Shown here in pieces: positions 18,465 through 26,928 of a DNA stretch of 64,000 bases; the stretch's first letter is position 1, and each line of letters starts with the position of its first letter. The position numbers and the translations under genes are program-made. The stretch is from AP-15 sp963790875 (GTDB taxonomy: Bacteria; Pseudomonadota; Alphaproteobacteria; ATCC43930; CGMCC-115725). The DNA lies in NCBI GenBank assembly GCA_963790875.1, contig CAWBQT010000006.1, positions 620,001-684,000 on the forward strand, in the 5' to 3' direction. The notes below the pieces were generated by a model. The model did no database searches. It had not been told where the DNA came from and saw only the letters and a list, made by a program, of their open reading frames with translations.

Positions 18465-20093
18465 ATGGAGCAGGAAAGAGAGTTCGACTACATCGTCGTC
18501 GGCGCCGGCTCGGCCGGTTGCGTGCTGGCCAACCGGCTCACTGCCGACCCGCGCATGCGGGTGCTGCTATTGGAGGCAGGCGGCAAGGATAAGAACCCGT
18601 GGATCCATGTCCCGGCCGGCTTTTACCGCAACATCTACCACTCCAAGATCACCTGGCAGTTCGAGACCGAGCCGCAGGCCGAATTGGGCGACCGCCGGCT
18701 GCGCTGGCCGCGCGGCAAGGTGCTGGGCGGGTCGAGCTCAATCAACGGGCTCATCTACATCCGCGGCCAGCGGCAGGATTTCGATTGGTGGCGTCAGCTC
18801 GGCAATACCGGCTGGTCCTATGAGGACGTGCTGCCCTATTTCCGGCGCGCCGAAAACCAGGAACGCGGTGCCGATCAGCATCACGGCTCGGGCGGTCCGC
18901 TCGACGTGACCGACCTACGCGCCGAGCACGAATTGCACGACGCCTTCATCGCCGCGGCGGTCGAGGCCGGCTATCCGCGCAATCCCGATTTCAACGGCGC
19001 CGAGCAGGACGGGGTCGGGCCATTGCAGGTAACCGTGCGCAACAAGCGGCGCTGCAGCGCCGCGGTCGCCTATCTGCGGCCGGCGATGAAGCGGCCCAAT
19101 CTCAAGGTCGAGATCCAGGCACTCGCGAGCCGCGTCCTGTTCGACGGCAAACGTGCGGCCGGTCTCGAATATGCACAGGACGGCGTCGTTCATCGGGTCG
19201 GCGCGCGCGGCGAGGTGATCCTCGCCGGCGGCTCGATCAACTCGCCGCAATTGCTGCAGCTGTCGGGCGTCGGGCCCGGCGAATTGTTGGGCCGCTTCGG
19301 CATCGAGGTCGTGCACGAATTGCCGGGCGTCGGCGAGAATTTGCAGGATCACCTGAACGCGCGCGTCGTCTATCGGGTGAGGCGGCCCAATACCCTCAAC
19401 GAAATCTCGCGCAGCTGGCGGCTGCAGGCCCGCGCCGGCCTCGAATGGGCGTTCGGCCGCCGCGGCGCTCTGATGATGGGGGCGGCGCCGATCGGCCTCT
19501 TCGCGCGCACCCGCCCCGGCCTCGATGCGCCCGACGTGCAGTACCAATTTCTCGCCGGCAGCTTTGTCAGGCCGGGCGAAGCAATGCACGATTTCCCGGG
19601 CTGCCAGGCAAGCTGTATTCCGTGTCGGCCGGAAAGCCGGGGTTGGCTCAGGATCCGCTCACCCTATCCGACGATCCCGCCGGCGATCCAGCCCAACTAC
19701 CTCGCGACCCAGGCCGACAAGGACACGCTCGTCGCCGGCCTCAGGATCGCCCGCAAGGTGTTCGCGAGCCCGGCGATGGCGGCCCACGTGACGGCTGAGT
19801 TCCTGCCCGGCCCGGCGACCGAGACCGATGCCGACTGGCTCGAGCACATCGCAGAGACCGCCGGCACAACCTTTCACCCGACCTCGACATGCATGATGGG
19901 CGGTGACGAGCGCGCCGTCGTCGACAACGAATTGCGCGTCCGCGGGATCGCTGGCCTGCGCGTCGTCGACGCCTCGATCATGCCGGCGGTGGTGTCCGGG
20001 AACACCAATGCCGCGACGATCATGATCGCCGAAAAGGGCGCCGACATGATCATCGACGCGGCGCGTTCTGCGCCGGTAGAGAGAGCGGCGTAG
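18465..20093 (+). CDS. GMC-family FAD-dependent oxidoreductase (choline-dehydrogenase-like)
   Basis: A 542-residue flavoprotein. FAD-binding motif DYIVVGAGSAGCVLANRL is at residues 8-25, the GMC signature RGKVLGGSSSINGLIYIRG is near 83-101, and a second signature AGGSINSPQLLQLSGVG is near 250. The C-terminus has the catalytic His region FHPTSTCMMG and the conserved SGNTNAATIMIAEKGADMI. The family oxidises primary alcohols such as choline, glycerol-like or polyethylene-glycol-like compounds and passes electrons to the respiratory chain or O2. It is the third gene of the plus-strand operon starting at 17306. The true substrate is unknown. Confidence 0.9.
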   Translation: MEQEREFDYIVVGAGSAGCVLANRLTADPRMRVLLLEAGGKDKNPWIHVPAGFYRNIYHSKITWQFETEPQAELGDRRLRWPRGKVLGGSSSINGLIYIRGQRQDFDWWRQLGNTGWSYEDVLPYFRRAENQERGADQHHGSGGPLDVTDLRAEHELHDAFIAAAVEAGYPRNPDFNGAEQDGVGPLQVTVRNKRRCSAAVAYLRPAMKRPNLKVEIQALASRVLFDGKRAAGLEYAQDGVVHRVGARGEVILAGGSINSPQLLQLSGVGPGELLGRFGIEVVHELPGVGENLQDHLNARVVYRVRRPNTLNEISRSWRLQARAGLEWAFGRRGALMMGAAPIGLFARTRPGLDAPDVQYQFLAGSFVRPGEAMHDFPGCQASCIPCRPESRGWLRIRSPYPTIPPAIQPNYLATQADKDTLVAGLRIARKVFASPAMAAHVTAEFLPGPATETDADWLEHIAETAGTTFHPTSTCMMGGDERAVVDNELRVRGIAGLRVVDASIMPAVVSGNTNAATIMIAEKGADMIIDAARSAPVERAA

Positions 20094-20138
20094 CCGCCGA
20101 CCGGCTGCCTCCGGCTGTCATCTGATGGAGCACGTGTC

Positions 20139-21263
20139 ATGACCACCCGTCCGCCGGCCGAGATCGGCATGCCGCTCGACGAGGTCGACACCCCGGCCCT
20201 CGTCATCGACCTCGATGCGTTCGAACGCAATCTGCGGCAACTGCCGGAGCGGATCGCCGGCAGCGCCGTTCGGCTGCGCCCGCATGCCAAGACCCACAAA
20301 TGTCCGGTCATCGCGCTGCAGCAGATGGCATTGGGTGCTGTCGGCGTCTGCGTGCAGAAGGTCGGCGAGGCCGAGGCGATGGTCTTTGGCGGCGTCCGCG
20401 ACGTGCTCGTCACCAACGAGATCGTCGGCCGGCAAAAATTGCGGCGTTTACTCGCGCTCGCGCCGCTTGCCCGCATCGGCGTCTGCGTCGACGACGCGGG
20501 TCAGGTTGTGGCCCTCGAAGCCGCGGCCGGCGAAGCCGGCTTCGTCCTGCCGGTCTATGTCGAGGTCAACATGGGCGGCAATCGCTGCGGCGTCGAGCCG
20601 GGCGAGGCGGCGCTCGACCTCGCGCGACGGGTCGCCGGCGCGCCGCATCTCGCCTTTGCCGGGCTGCAGGCCTATCACGGCTCGGCGCAGCACCTGCGGG
20701 GCTGGGCGGAGCGCCGCGCGGCGATCGCGCAAGCCGCTGACAAGGCCGGCGGGACGCGCGACTTGTTGGAACAAAACGGCGTGCCGTGCCCGGTCGTGAC
20801 CGGCGCCGGCACGGGCAGCTTCGAGTTCGAGACCGCAAGCGGCGTCTACACCGAGCTGCAATGCGGCTCCTACATCTTCATGGATGCCGATTACGGCCGC
20901 AATCTCGACCGGGACGGCGCGCCGACCCGGGTCTTCGAGCCGAGCCTCTTCGTCTGGGCGACGGTGATGAGCCGGCCGACCGAGGAACGGGCGATCGTCG
21001 ATGCCGGCTTGAAGGCGCTGGCTTTCGATTCCGGTCCACCCCTCGTGTGGGACGAGCCGTCCGCGACCTACGAGCGGGCCTCGGACGAGCATGGCCGGCT
21101 GACCGTCGCCGCCGCCACGAACCGCCTGCAGATCGGCGACAAGATCCGCCTCGTGCCGGGCCATTGCGACCCGACAGTCAACCTCTACGACTGGTATGTC
21201 GGCATTCGCGGCAACCGGGTCGAGGCGATCTGGCCGATCACCGCCCGCGGCGCGGGGTACTAG
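20139..21263 (+). CDS. D-threonine aldolase / D-serine dehydratase-like PLP enzyme
   Basis: A 374-residue fold-type III (alanine-racemase N-terminal) PLP enzyme. The start TPALVIDLDAFERNL and the PLP-lysine segment LRPHAKTHK near residue 50 are diagnostic. The C-terminal domain carries PGHCDPTVNLYDWY, whose His and Cys bind the metal in D-threonine aldolases and eukaryote-type D-serine dehydratases. The reaction would be retro-aldol cleavage or dehydration of a D-beta-hydroxy amino acid. It is the last gene of the operon 17306-21263; its stop overlaps the convergent MFS gene by 4 bases. Coupled with the TPP decarboxylase and GMC oxidase, it suggests a small catabolic route for a hydroxy amino acid or derivative (inference). 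Confidence 0.82.
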   Translation: MTTRPPAEIGMPLDEVDTPALVIDLDAFERNLRQLPERIAGSAVRLRPHAKTHKCPVIALQQMALGAVGVCVQKVGEAEAMVFGGVRDVLVTNEIVGRQKLRRLLALAPLARIGVCVDDAGQVVALEAAAGEAGFVLPVYVEVNMGGNRCGVEPGEAALDLARRVAGAPHLAFAGLQAYHGSAQHLRGWAERRAAIAQAADKAGGTRDLLEQNGVPCPVVTGAGTGSFEFETASGVYTELQCGSYIFMDADYGRNLDRDGAPTRVFEPSLFVWATVMSRPTEERAIVDAGLKALAFDSGPPLVWDEPSATYERASDEHGRLTVAAATNRLQIGDKIRLVPGHCDPTVNLYDWYVGIRGNRVEAIWPITARGAGY

Positions 21264-22612
21264 CCTGGGGTGGCCGGCGCCCGCCGGCCTTCGTTTGCCG
21301 CGCTGCGGTTGCCGCGCAGGCCGAGCAGTGCGGTTGCCAGCGCGGCGATCACCGCAAAGACGCAGGCGCTCAAGAAGACGTGCCGCGGCGGCAAGCCGCG
21401 CGCCAATAGAAAGCCGCCCAACGGCGCTGCGGCGATGCCGCCGAGCCGGCCAATGCCGAGCGCCCAGCCGATGCCGCTGGTCCGCATGCGTGCCGGATAG
21501 AGCGCTCCTGCCGTTGCGTTGGCGCCGGTCTGGCTGCCGACCACCGTCATGCCGGAAAGGAAGACGACGGCCAGAAGGGCCAGATATGGAAGCGCAACCA
21601 GCGCGATCAGCGCAATGAACACGATGCCTGCGGCATAGTGCAGCGCCAAGGCGCGCTCGGGCAGGAAGCGATCGATCACGAAGCCGATATAGAGTACCGC
21701 GGCTATCGCACCGAGCGCGTGCAGGCTCGTCGCAAAGACCGCCTCGGACGGTGTCATGCCGGTCAGGTGCAAAATTTCCGGCAGCCAAAAGACGAACAGG
21801 TAAAGATTGATCAGGCTGCAGAAGAAGATGATCCACAGCAGCACGGTCTGCAGCGCGTAACCCTCGCCGAAGAGCATCCAAACCGGGTTGCCGCGGGCGA
21901 TGTCGACGGGCTCCCGGCCGGCCCCCTCCGGCGCGATGCCGAGGCGCTGCAGCAATGCCCGATCGCGCGCCGCCAAACTCGCCTTCGCCAACAGAAAGCG
22001 GGGCGATTCCGGCAGCCACAGCGCAATGATCAGCAGCAGCACCAGCGGGAATGCGCCGCCGATGACGAAGATGACCGGCCAGGCGAAACCCTGGTGCAGC
22101 AGCACGGCGACGACCTGACCGCCGATGAAACCGCCGAGCGGCGCCCCGGTAAAGGTCACCGTGATCATCGTCGCGCGCAGTCGCTGCGGCGTATAATCGC
22201 CGGTCAGCGCCGTCGTCCCGGTAAAGCCGCCGGCGATCCCGAGCCCGGTGAAGAACCGAAGCGCGCTCAGCACGACGAGCGAGGGAGCAAAGGCGCTCGC
22301 CAGCGATGCGATTCCGAAGATCGCGATGCTGGCGAGCAACAACGGCTTGCGCCCGAAGCGATCGCCGATCGGCCCGGACGAGAGGGCGCCCGTCATGACG
22401 CCGAGGTTCGACCACAGGAAGGCAAGCGCAAACGCCGACGGCGCAACATGCCAGACATGGGTCAGGGACGGCACGGCCCAACCGATCGTGCCCACGTCGT
22501 AGCCGTCGCACATCTGGATCAAGGTGCAGATCGTCGCGACGCGGATCTGCAACCCGCCAAGCGGCTGGTTTTCGAGTGTCAGTTCGGTGGCGGACAACGG
22601 CGCTTGCGCCAT
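21260..22612 (-). CDS. MFS transporter, aromatic acid:H+ symporter (AAHS)-like
   Basis: A 450-residue protein with about 12 hydrophobic helices. The loop 2-3 motif GPIGDRFGRKPLLL and the CDGYDVGTIGWAVPSL segment in helix 1 are typical of the AAHS family (BenK/PcaK type), which brings benzoate-like acids in with protons. The start is ATG 22612, with GAGGG 6 bases upstream; the longer ORF from 22654 lacks one. It converges on the D-threonine-aldolase-like gene with a 4-base overlap and diverges from the second radical SAM gene. It is a plausible importer for an aromatic or small carboxylate substrate of the surrounding catabolic genes. Confidence 0.85.
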   Translation of the reverse strand: MAQAPLSATELTLENQPLGGLQIRVATICTLIQMCDGYDVGTIGWAVPSLTHVWHVAPSAFALAFLWSNLGVMTGALSSGPIGDRFGRKPLLLASIAIFGIASLASAFAPSLVVLSALRFFTGLGIAGGFTGTTALTGDYTPQRLRATMITVTFTGAPLGGFIGGQVVAVLLHQGFAWPVIFVIGGAFPLVLLLIIALWLPESPRFLLAKASLAARDRALLQRLGIAPEGAGREPVDIARGNPVWMLFGEGYALQTVLLWIIFFCSLINLYLFVFWLPEILHLTGMTPSEAVFATSLHALGAIAAVLYIGFVIDRFLPERALALHYAAGIVFIALIALVALPYLALLAVVFLSGMTVVGSQTGANATAGALYPARMRTSGIGWALGIGRLGGIAAAPLGGFLLARGLPPRHVFLSACVFAVIAALATALLGLRGNRSAANEGRRAPATPG

Positions 22613-22835
22613 CTTTGCCCTCTCGACGTATCTCCCCACCGACCGGTGTGGCATTTTCGGGGCGGTGACACAACCCCGCGAGGGGGACGCGCCGGGGTTC
22701 GATCTTGACCGTCGGCCCGATGCATGGTCGGTGCGGCTTTGTGATCACTACGAGTTTCCGAGTTTCCTTGCCAAGCGGCGCCGCGCAGCCAATCGTAGCG
22801 AGGACTGCTTCGCCAACCGGAGAAAACGGTTTCAG

Positions 22836-24515
22836 ATGACCCTTGAGTCATCCTCGTGTCGGGTGCTGTTGCTCGTTCCCCGCTTTAACGGCCAGTCGTT
22901 CTGGAATTTCACTGCGACTTGTGAAGTTTCTGGCGCGCGCTTTCCGGCTCCGCCGCTCGGGCTCATCACGGTCGCCGCGATGCTGCCGTCCTCGTGGGAA
23001 TGCCATCTCGTCAATCGGAATACCGAAGAGTTGCACGATTACGAGCTTGACTGGGCCGACCTGGTGATGACGGGCGGGATGCTGCCGCAGCAGCCCGACA
23101 CGCTGCAGATCATCGAGCTTGCACACGGCCGTCGAAAGCCGGTCGTGGTTGGCGGCCCCGACGTCACCTCGTCGCCCGAAGCTTATCTCGCCGCCGATTT
23201 TCGCGTGCTCGGCGAGGCGGAAGCCGTCATCGACGCGTTCATCGAAGCGTGGAATTCAGGCGAAAGGCAGGGGGTATTCGAGGCCGAGAAATTCAAAGTC
23301 GACATTACCCGAACGCCGATCCCGCGCTTCAGCCTGCTTAAACGCAGCCAATACGACTTTTATGGGGTACAGTTTGCGCGGGGCTGTCCGTTTACTTGCG
23401 AGTTCTGCGACATCATTGAGCTTTATGGGCGTGTGCCGCGGGTCAAGACCGCGGCGCAGATGCTGGCCGAGCTTGATCACCTCTATGAGATCGGCTATCG
23501 CGGCCATCTCGATTTCGTCGACGACAACTTTATCGGCAACAAGAAGGCCGTGAAGGCTTTCCTGCCGCACCTGATCGACTGGCAGAAGCAACGCGGTTTT
23601 CCCTTCCAATTTTCGACCGAGGCTTCGATCAACCTAGCCGATGACGACGTCCTGTTGGCGCTCATGCGAGAGGCAAATTTTTTCACCGTTTTTGTTGGCA
23701 TCGAGAGCCCGGATCTCGAAACGCTCGTATCGATGCAGAAGAAGCAGAATACTCGCCGGTCGATAGTGGACAGCGTAAACAAGATCTACCGGGCCGGCAT
23801 GTTTGTAAATGCGGGCTTCATCCTCGGCTTCGACAGTGAAAAAGGTGCTGTTGCCGCAGCGATGATCGAGCTGATCGAGGCAACATCGATCCCATTCTGC
23901 ATGGTTGGCCTGCTCTATGCGCTGCCGGGCACGCAACTCACCCGCCGGCTCGCGAGCGAAGGACGGATGTTTCCGTCCTCCTATACTGCGGCTCGCCTCG
24001 ACGCCGAGGCGGGCGACCAATGCACCAGCGGCCTCAATTTCGCGACCGCGCGGCCGCGCCGCGATATTCTCTCGGATTACCGGACAATTTTGGCGCGTAT
24101 TTATCGCCCCGCCGAATATTACCGGCGGGTGCGGTCCGTGGGACGCCTGCTGGACCGCCCCGCGCTGGACAGGAGCGCCAGTGAGGGTCCCCCACGCCCG
24201 CGCGTCTTCGGCATCCCGAAGCGAGACTTCGTGCTCTTGTGGCGCCTCACCTGGCGTATCGCGCTGCGGCAGCCGGGAACGCTATGGCATTTTTTGAGAG
24301 TCTTCTACGAGTGTGCTCGGAAAAATCCCCGCGCGACTGGCTACGTTGGAATGCTCGCTGCGTTTTATCTTCATCTCGGGCCATTCTCACAATTCGTCAT
24401 CTCCGTGGTGGAACGACAAATTGCCGAAATTGATTCAGGAAACTGGCGGCCGCCAATGGTAGAGACGAGGGAAGCAGCCGCCCCCGCAAGATTGCCGCGA
24501 ACGCAATCGGCCTAG
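22836..24515 (+). CDS. B12-binding radical SAM protein (second copy)
   Basis: A 559-residue paralogue of the protein at 2672-4294. Matching blocks occur in the same order: PAPPLGLITVAAMLP, DLVMTGGMLPQQPDTL, VVVGGPDVTSSPEAY, RGCPFTCEFCDIIELYGRVP and FSTEASINLADD, so both the cobalamin domain and the CxxxCxxC radical SAM core are kept. The start is ATG 22836 with GGAG 13 bases upstream; the frame stays open for 104 more codons upstream, but that stretch has no homology and overlaps the MFS promoter area. Unlike the first copy it stands alone, with the convergent monooxygenase gene ending 5 bases after it. Function is unknown; methylation or rearrangement of a lipid is plausible. Confidence 0.85.
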   Translation: MTLESSSCRVLLLVPRFNGQSFWNFTATCEVSGARFPAPPLGLITVAAMLPSSWECHLVNRNTEELHDYELDWADLVMTGGMLPQQPDTLQIIELAHGRRKPVVVGGPDVTSSPEAYLAADFRVLGEAEAVIDAFIEAWNSGERQGVFEAEKFKVDITRTPIPRFSLLKRSQYDFYGVQFARGCPFTCEFCDIIELYGRVPRVKTAAQMLAELDHLYEIGYRGHLDFVDDNFIGNKKAVKAFLPHLIDWQKQRGFPFQFSTEASINLADDDVLLALMREANFFTVFVGIESPDLETLVSMQKKQNTRRSIVDSVNKIYRAGMFVNAGFILGFDSEKGAVAAAMIELIEATSIPFCMVGLLYALPGTQLTRRLASEGRMFPSSYTAARLDAEAGDQCTSGLNFATARPRRDILSDYRTILARIYRPAEYYRRVRSVGRLLDRPALDRSASEGPPRPRVFGIPKRDFVLLWRLTWRIALRQPGTLWHFLRVFYECARKNPRATGYVGMLAAFYLHLGPFSQFVISVVERQIAEIDSGNWRPPMVETREAAAPARLPRTQSA

Positions 24516-24520
24516 CCGAA

Positions 24521-24901
24521 TTATATCCGTATCTTCCTCGCAAGCCCGCACGGAGAGGAAAACCGCGTTGCGGGCATGGTACGCCGATGCCCTACCCCGG
24601 TTCGAGCACGTGGATGACGCGAACTCGCCACCATGTCGCGGGTCTTCGCGGCATAGGCCGCCATGTGCGGCGAGGCGCCATGCGCCCGCAGCGCTTCGAG
24701 GCTCTCCCATTTCTCGATCACGACGAAGGTGTCGGGGCCGAATTTCGTCTGCAACGCGCCGGCACCATCCGCATCGACCGCCGGACCGTATTCGATGCAG
24801 CCCTTTTCGGCGTGCACCGCCGGCACGTTGGCGCGAAACGCCTCGAGGATCTGGCTGCGCATGCCGGGCTTGGCGGTAATGACGGCGACGACGTGGATCA
24901 T
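24521..24901 (-). CDS. Antibiotic-biosynthesis-monooxygenase (ABM) domain protein, C-terminus likely frameshifted
   Basis: The first 90 residues form a dimeric alpha/beta-barrel ABM domain (MIHVVAVITAKPGMRSQILEAF, then ADGAGALQTKFGPDTFVVIEKW). This family includes quinol monooxygenases of the YgiN type and autoinducer-degrading proteins. The last 35 residues, after KTRDMVAS, look unlike the family. In the next frame the same bases read RVRVIHVLEPG and then stop, which is the usual C-terminus. A single-base slip near 24625 would therefore restore a protein of about 102 residues. It is the last of three small barrel-protein genes on this strand. Confidence 0.7.
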   Translation of the reverse strand: MIHVVAVITAKPGMRSQILEAFRANVPAVHAEKGCIEYGPAVDADGAGALQTKFGPDTFVVIEKWESLEALRAHGASPHMAAYAAKTRDMVASSRHPRARTGVGHRRTMPATRFSSPCGLARKIRI

Positions 24902-24912
24902 GTTGTTTCCCT

Positions 24913-25221
24913 TCAGGCGATGCGCTCGAAAACGCTGTGGTGGCGGCTCGTCAGTTTCGGACGGATCTTCGTGATCCAGTCGCCAAAGGCAGCGGCTTTT
25001 TCCCAGGTCCCGCTTTCCATGACGGCGGGCAAGTCGAGTTCGTAGATCGTCAGATAGCGCTGCATACCCGGCATCGTCGAATGATCGAGCCGGTAGCGCG
25101 CCGCCGAGCGCACGCCCGGCACTTTCGCCAGCATCGGGAAATGCTCGGTGTCGTAGACCCGGTTGAACTCGACCTCGTCCTCGGCCGGAATGTCGAGTTG
25201 GACGACGAACAGATGGGACAT
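24913..25221 (-). CDS. Small ferredoxin-like alpha/beta-barrel protein (EthD/ABM-like), copy A
   Basis: A 102-residue protein with the beta-alpha-beta pattern of dimeric alpha/beta barrels: FVVQLDIPAEDEVEFNRVYD, then HFPMLAKVPGVRSAARYRLD. The conserved EFNRVYDTEHFP helix resembles EthD and related stress-response barrel proteins, which bind or oxidise small hydrophobic compounds. It lies 11 bases upstream of the ABM gene and 28 bases downstream of a paralogue, so the three genes are probably one transcript. The exact reaction is unknown. Confidence 0.65.
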   Translation of the reverse strand: MSHLFVVQLDIPAEDEVEFNRVYDTEHFPMLAKVPGVRSAARYRLDHSTMPGMQRYLTIYELDLPAVMESGTWEKAAAFGDWITKIRPKLTSRHHSVFERIA

Positions 25222-25249
25222 CGTGGCCGCTCCTCCGAAACGATCGTTG

Positions 25250-25558
25250 TCAGGCGATCCGCGCGAACACGCTGTGTCTGCGGTTCGTCGTATGCGGTCG
25301 GATCTTCGGCTTCCATTCGCCGAGGTCGGAGGCCTCGGTCCAGGCCGGGCTGTCGATCACCGCGGCGTCGTCGACCTCGTAGATCGCCAAATAGCGGGGC
25401 ATGTCGGGGATCGTCGAATGGTCGAGCCGGTAGCGCACGCAGGACCGCACGCCCGGTACCTTGAGGATCGTCGGCACATGCTCCTCGTCGTAGATCCGGT
25501 TGAACTCGGCTTCGAGTGCCGGCGGAACATCCATCTGCACGACATAGATAAAGGACAT
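25250..25558 (-). CDS. Small ferredoxin-like alpha/beta-barrel protein (EthD/ABM-like), copy B
   Basis: A 102-residue tandem paralogue of the preceding entry, identical in length, with matching blocks EFNRIYDEEHVP, KVPGVRS and YRLDHSTIPDMPRYLAIYE and the same RHSVFARIA ending (RHHSVFERIA in the other copy). Upstream bases contain GGAGCGAGATC before the ATG. The pair may form a heterodimeric barrel or process similar substrates. It is divergent from the flavin-dependent monooxygenase at 25706, with about 150 bases between, which would hold both promoters. Confidence 0.65.
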   Translation of the reverse strand: MSFIYVVQMDVPPALEAEFNRIYDEEHVPTILKVPGVRSCVRYRLDHSTIPDMPRYLAIYEVDDAAVIDSPAWTEASDLGEWKPKIRPHTTNRRHSVFARIA

Positions 25559-25705
25559 TGGCGATCTCGCTCCTTGCCGCCCCCCGGTCCGGACTACGCG
25601 GCGGGCCGGCGCCCCGCGCGATAAAGGATAGCATCTCGTCCCGGCGCGGTGCAGCGACTAGATTACGGGGTGTGAAGAACCTGACCCACCCGCGGGAGGA
25701 GCGCA

Positions 25706-26905
25706 ATGCCTGATCCCAAGACCGAGCACGGTGCGCCGCCGCGCTTCGATGAGCTGCTCGCCCGTGCCGAGGCGCTCGTCCCGGTGCTGCGCGAGCGCGC
25801 GCCTCGGGCCGAAGAGCTGCGTCGACTGCCCGACGAGACGATCGCCGATCTGCATACGAGCGGCCTCTTCCGGATCTTGCAGCCGGCCCGCGTCGGCGGC
25901 AGCGAATTGCCGTTTCGCGCCCTCTTCGAGCTGACCGCGGTAATCGGCCAGGGCTGCGGCTCGACCGCCTGGGTATTGGCCAACCTCGCCGCCCATCATT
26001 GGCTCCTCGGCATGTGGCATCCCGAGGCACAAGCGGAAATCTGGGGCGAGTCGCCGGACAGCCTCGTCAGCTCGGCGCTGATCTTTGCGCGCGGCCGCGC
26101 CCGCCGGGTGCCCGGCGGCTATCGGCTCTCCGGTCGCTGGCCGTTTTCGAGCGGCATTGATCCGTCGACCTGGAACATGTTCGGCGCCATCGTCGCCGAC
26201 GAGGAGACCGGGCAGAGCGAGCCGCGAATGTTCCTGGTGCCGGCGCGCGATTACACGATCATCGACACCTGGCAGGTGATCGGGCTCTCCGGCACCGGCA
26301 GCAAGGATGTCGAGGTGTTGGACGTGTTCGTCCCGGCCTATCGGACCTTGTCGACCGAGCGGATCAAAGGCGGCCCGAACCGCGGCAGCGAGCTCAATCC
26401 CGGCATCCTCTACAAATTGCCGGCGGTTTCCCTCTTCGCCTTTGCCATCGCCGGCGTGTCGCTCGGCATCGCGCGGGGCGCGATCCGGCACTACGCCGAG
26501 ACCACCCGTACCCGGCTCAGCTCCTACACCGGCAAGAATCTCGCGGATTTCGCAAATCTGCAGATCCATCTCGCCGAGGCCGCGGCGCTCGCCGACGCGG
26601 CCGAGGCGATTGTGTTGCGCGATTGCGACGAGGCGACGCGGATCACCGAGGCCGGGATCGTGCCGAGCCTCGAACAGCGGGCGCGCTATCGGCGCGACGG
26701 CGCCTATGCCGCAACGATGTGCACGAAGGCCGTCGATCTGCTGTTCAGCGCCACCGGCGGCGGCGCGATTTACGCGAGAAATCCGATCCAGCGGGCCTTT
26801 CGCGATGTCCACGCGGCAAACGCACATTATGTGCTGAGCTGGGACATCAACGCCGCAGTGTATGGACGGGTGGCACTGGGCTTACCGCCCGATGCGCCGC
26901 TGTAG
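25706..26905 (+). CDS. Acyl-CoA-dehydrogenase-fold flavin monooxygenase (HsaA/C2-HpaH-like)
   Basis: A 399-residue protein with an acyl-CoA dehydrogenase fold. Key segments are GCGSTAWVLANLAAHHW near residue 90, the beta-domain stretch GGYRLSGRWPFSSGID near 140 and the flavin-site motif IGLSGTGSKDVEV near 195. The absence of the dehydrogenase base glutamate pattern, together with the flavin reductase gene 23 bases downstream, points to the oxygenase half of a two-component FADH2/FMNH2-dependent hydroxylase such as HsaA or the Acinetobacter p-hydroxyphenylacetate hydroxylase C2. It would hydroxylate a phenolic or similar ring. GGGAGGAG lies upstream of the ATG. Confidence 0.82.
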   Translation: MPDPKTEHGAPPRFDELLARAEALVPVLRERAPRAEELRRLPDETIADLHTSGLFRILQPARVGGSELPFRALFELTAVIGQGCGSTAWVLANLAAHHWLLGMWHPEAQAEIWGESPDSLVSSALIFARGRARRVPGGYRLSGRWPFSSGIDPSTWNMFGAIVADEETGQSEPRMFLVPARDYTIIDTWQVIGLSGTGSKDVEVLDVFVPAYRTLSTERIKGGPNRGSELNPGILYKLPAVSLFAFAIAGVSLGIARGAIRHYAETTRTRLSSYTGKNLADFANLQIHLAEAAALADAAEAIVLRDCDEATRITEAGIVPSLEQRARYRRDGAYAATMCTKAVDLLFSATGGGAIYARNPIQRAFRDVHAANAHYVLSWDINAAVYGRVALGLPPDAPL

Positions 26906-26928
26906 GTGCTTTTAGGAAGAGGCCGGCC

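Noticed and set aside
20448..22748. 766-codon minus-strand open frame
   Set aside because: It overlaps the D-threonine-aldolase-like and MFS genes in another frame. Its sequence is Arg/Ala-rich and matches nothing, while the MFS frame has full family motifs.
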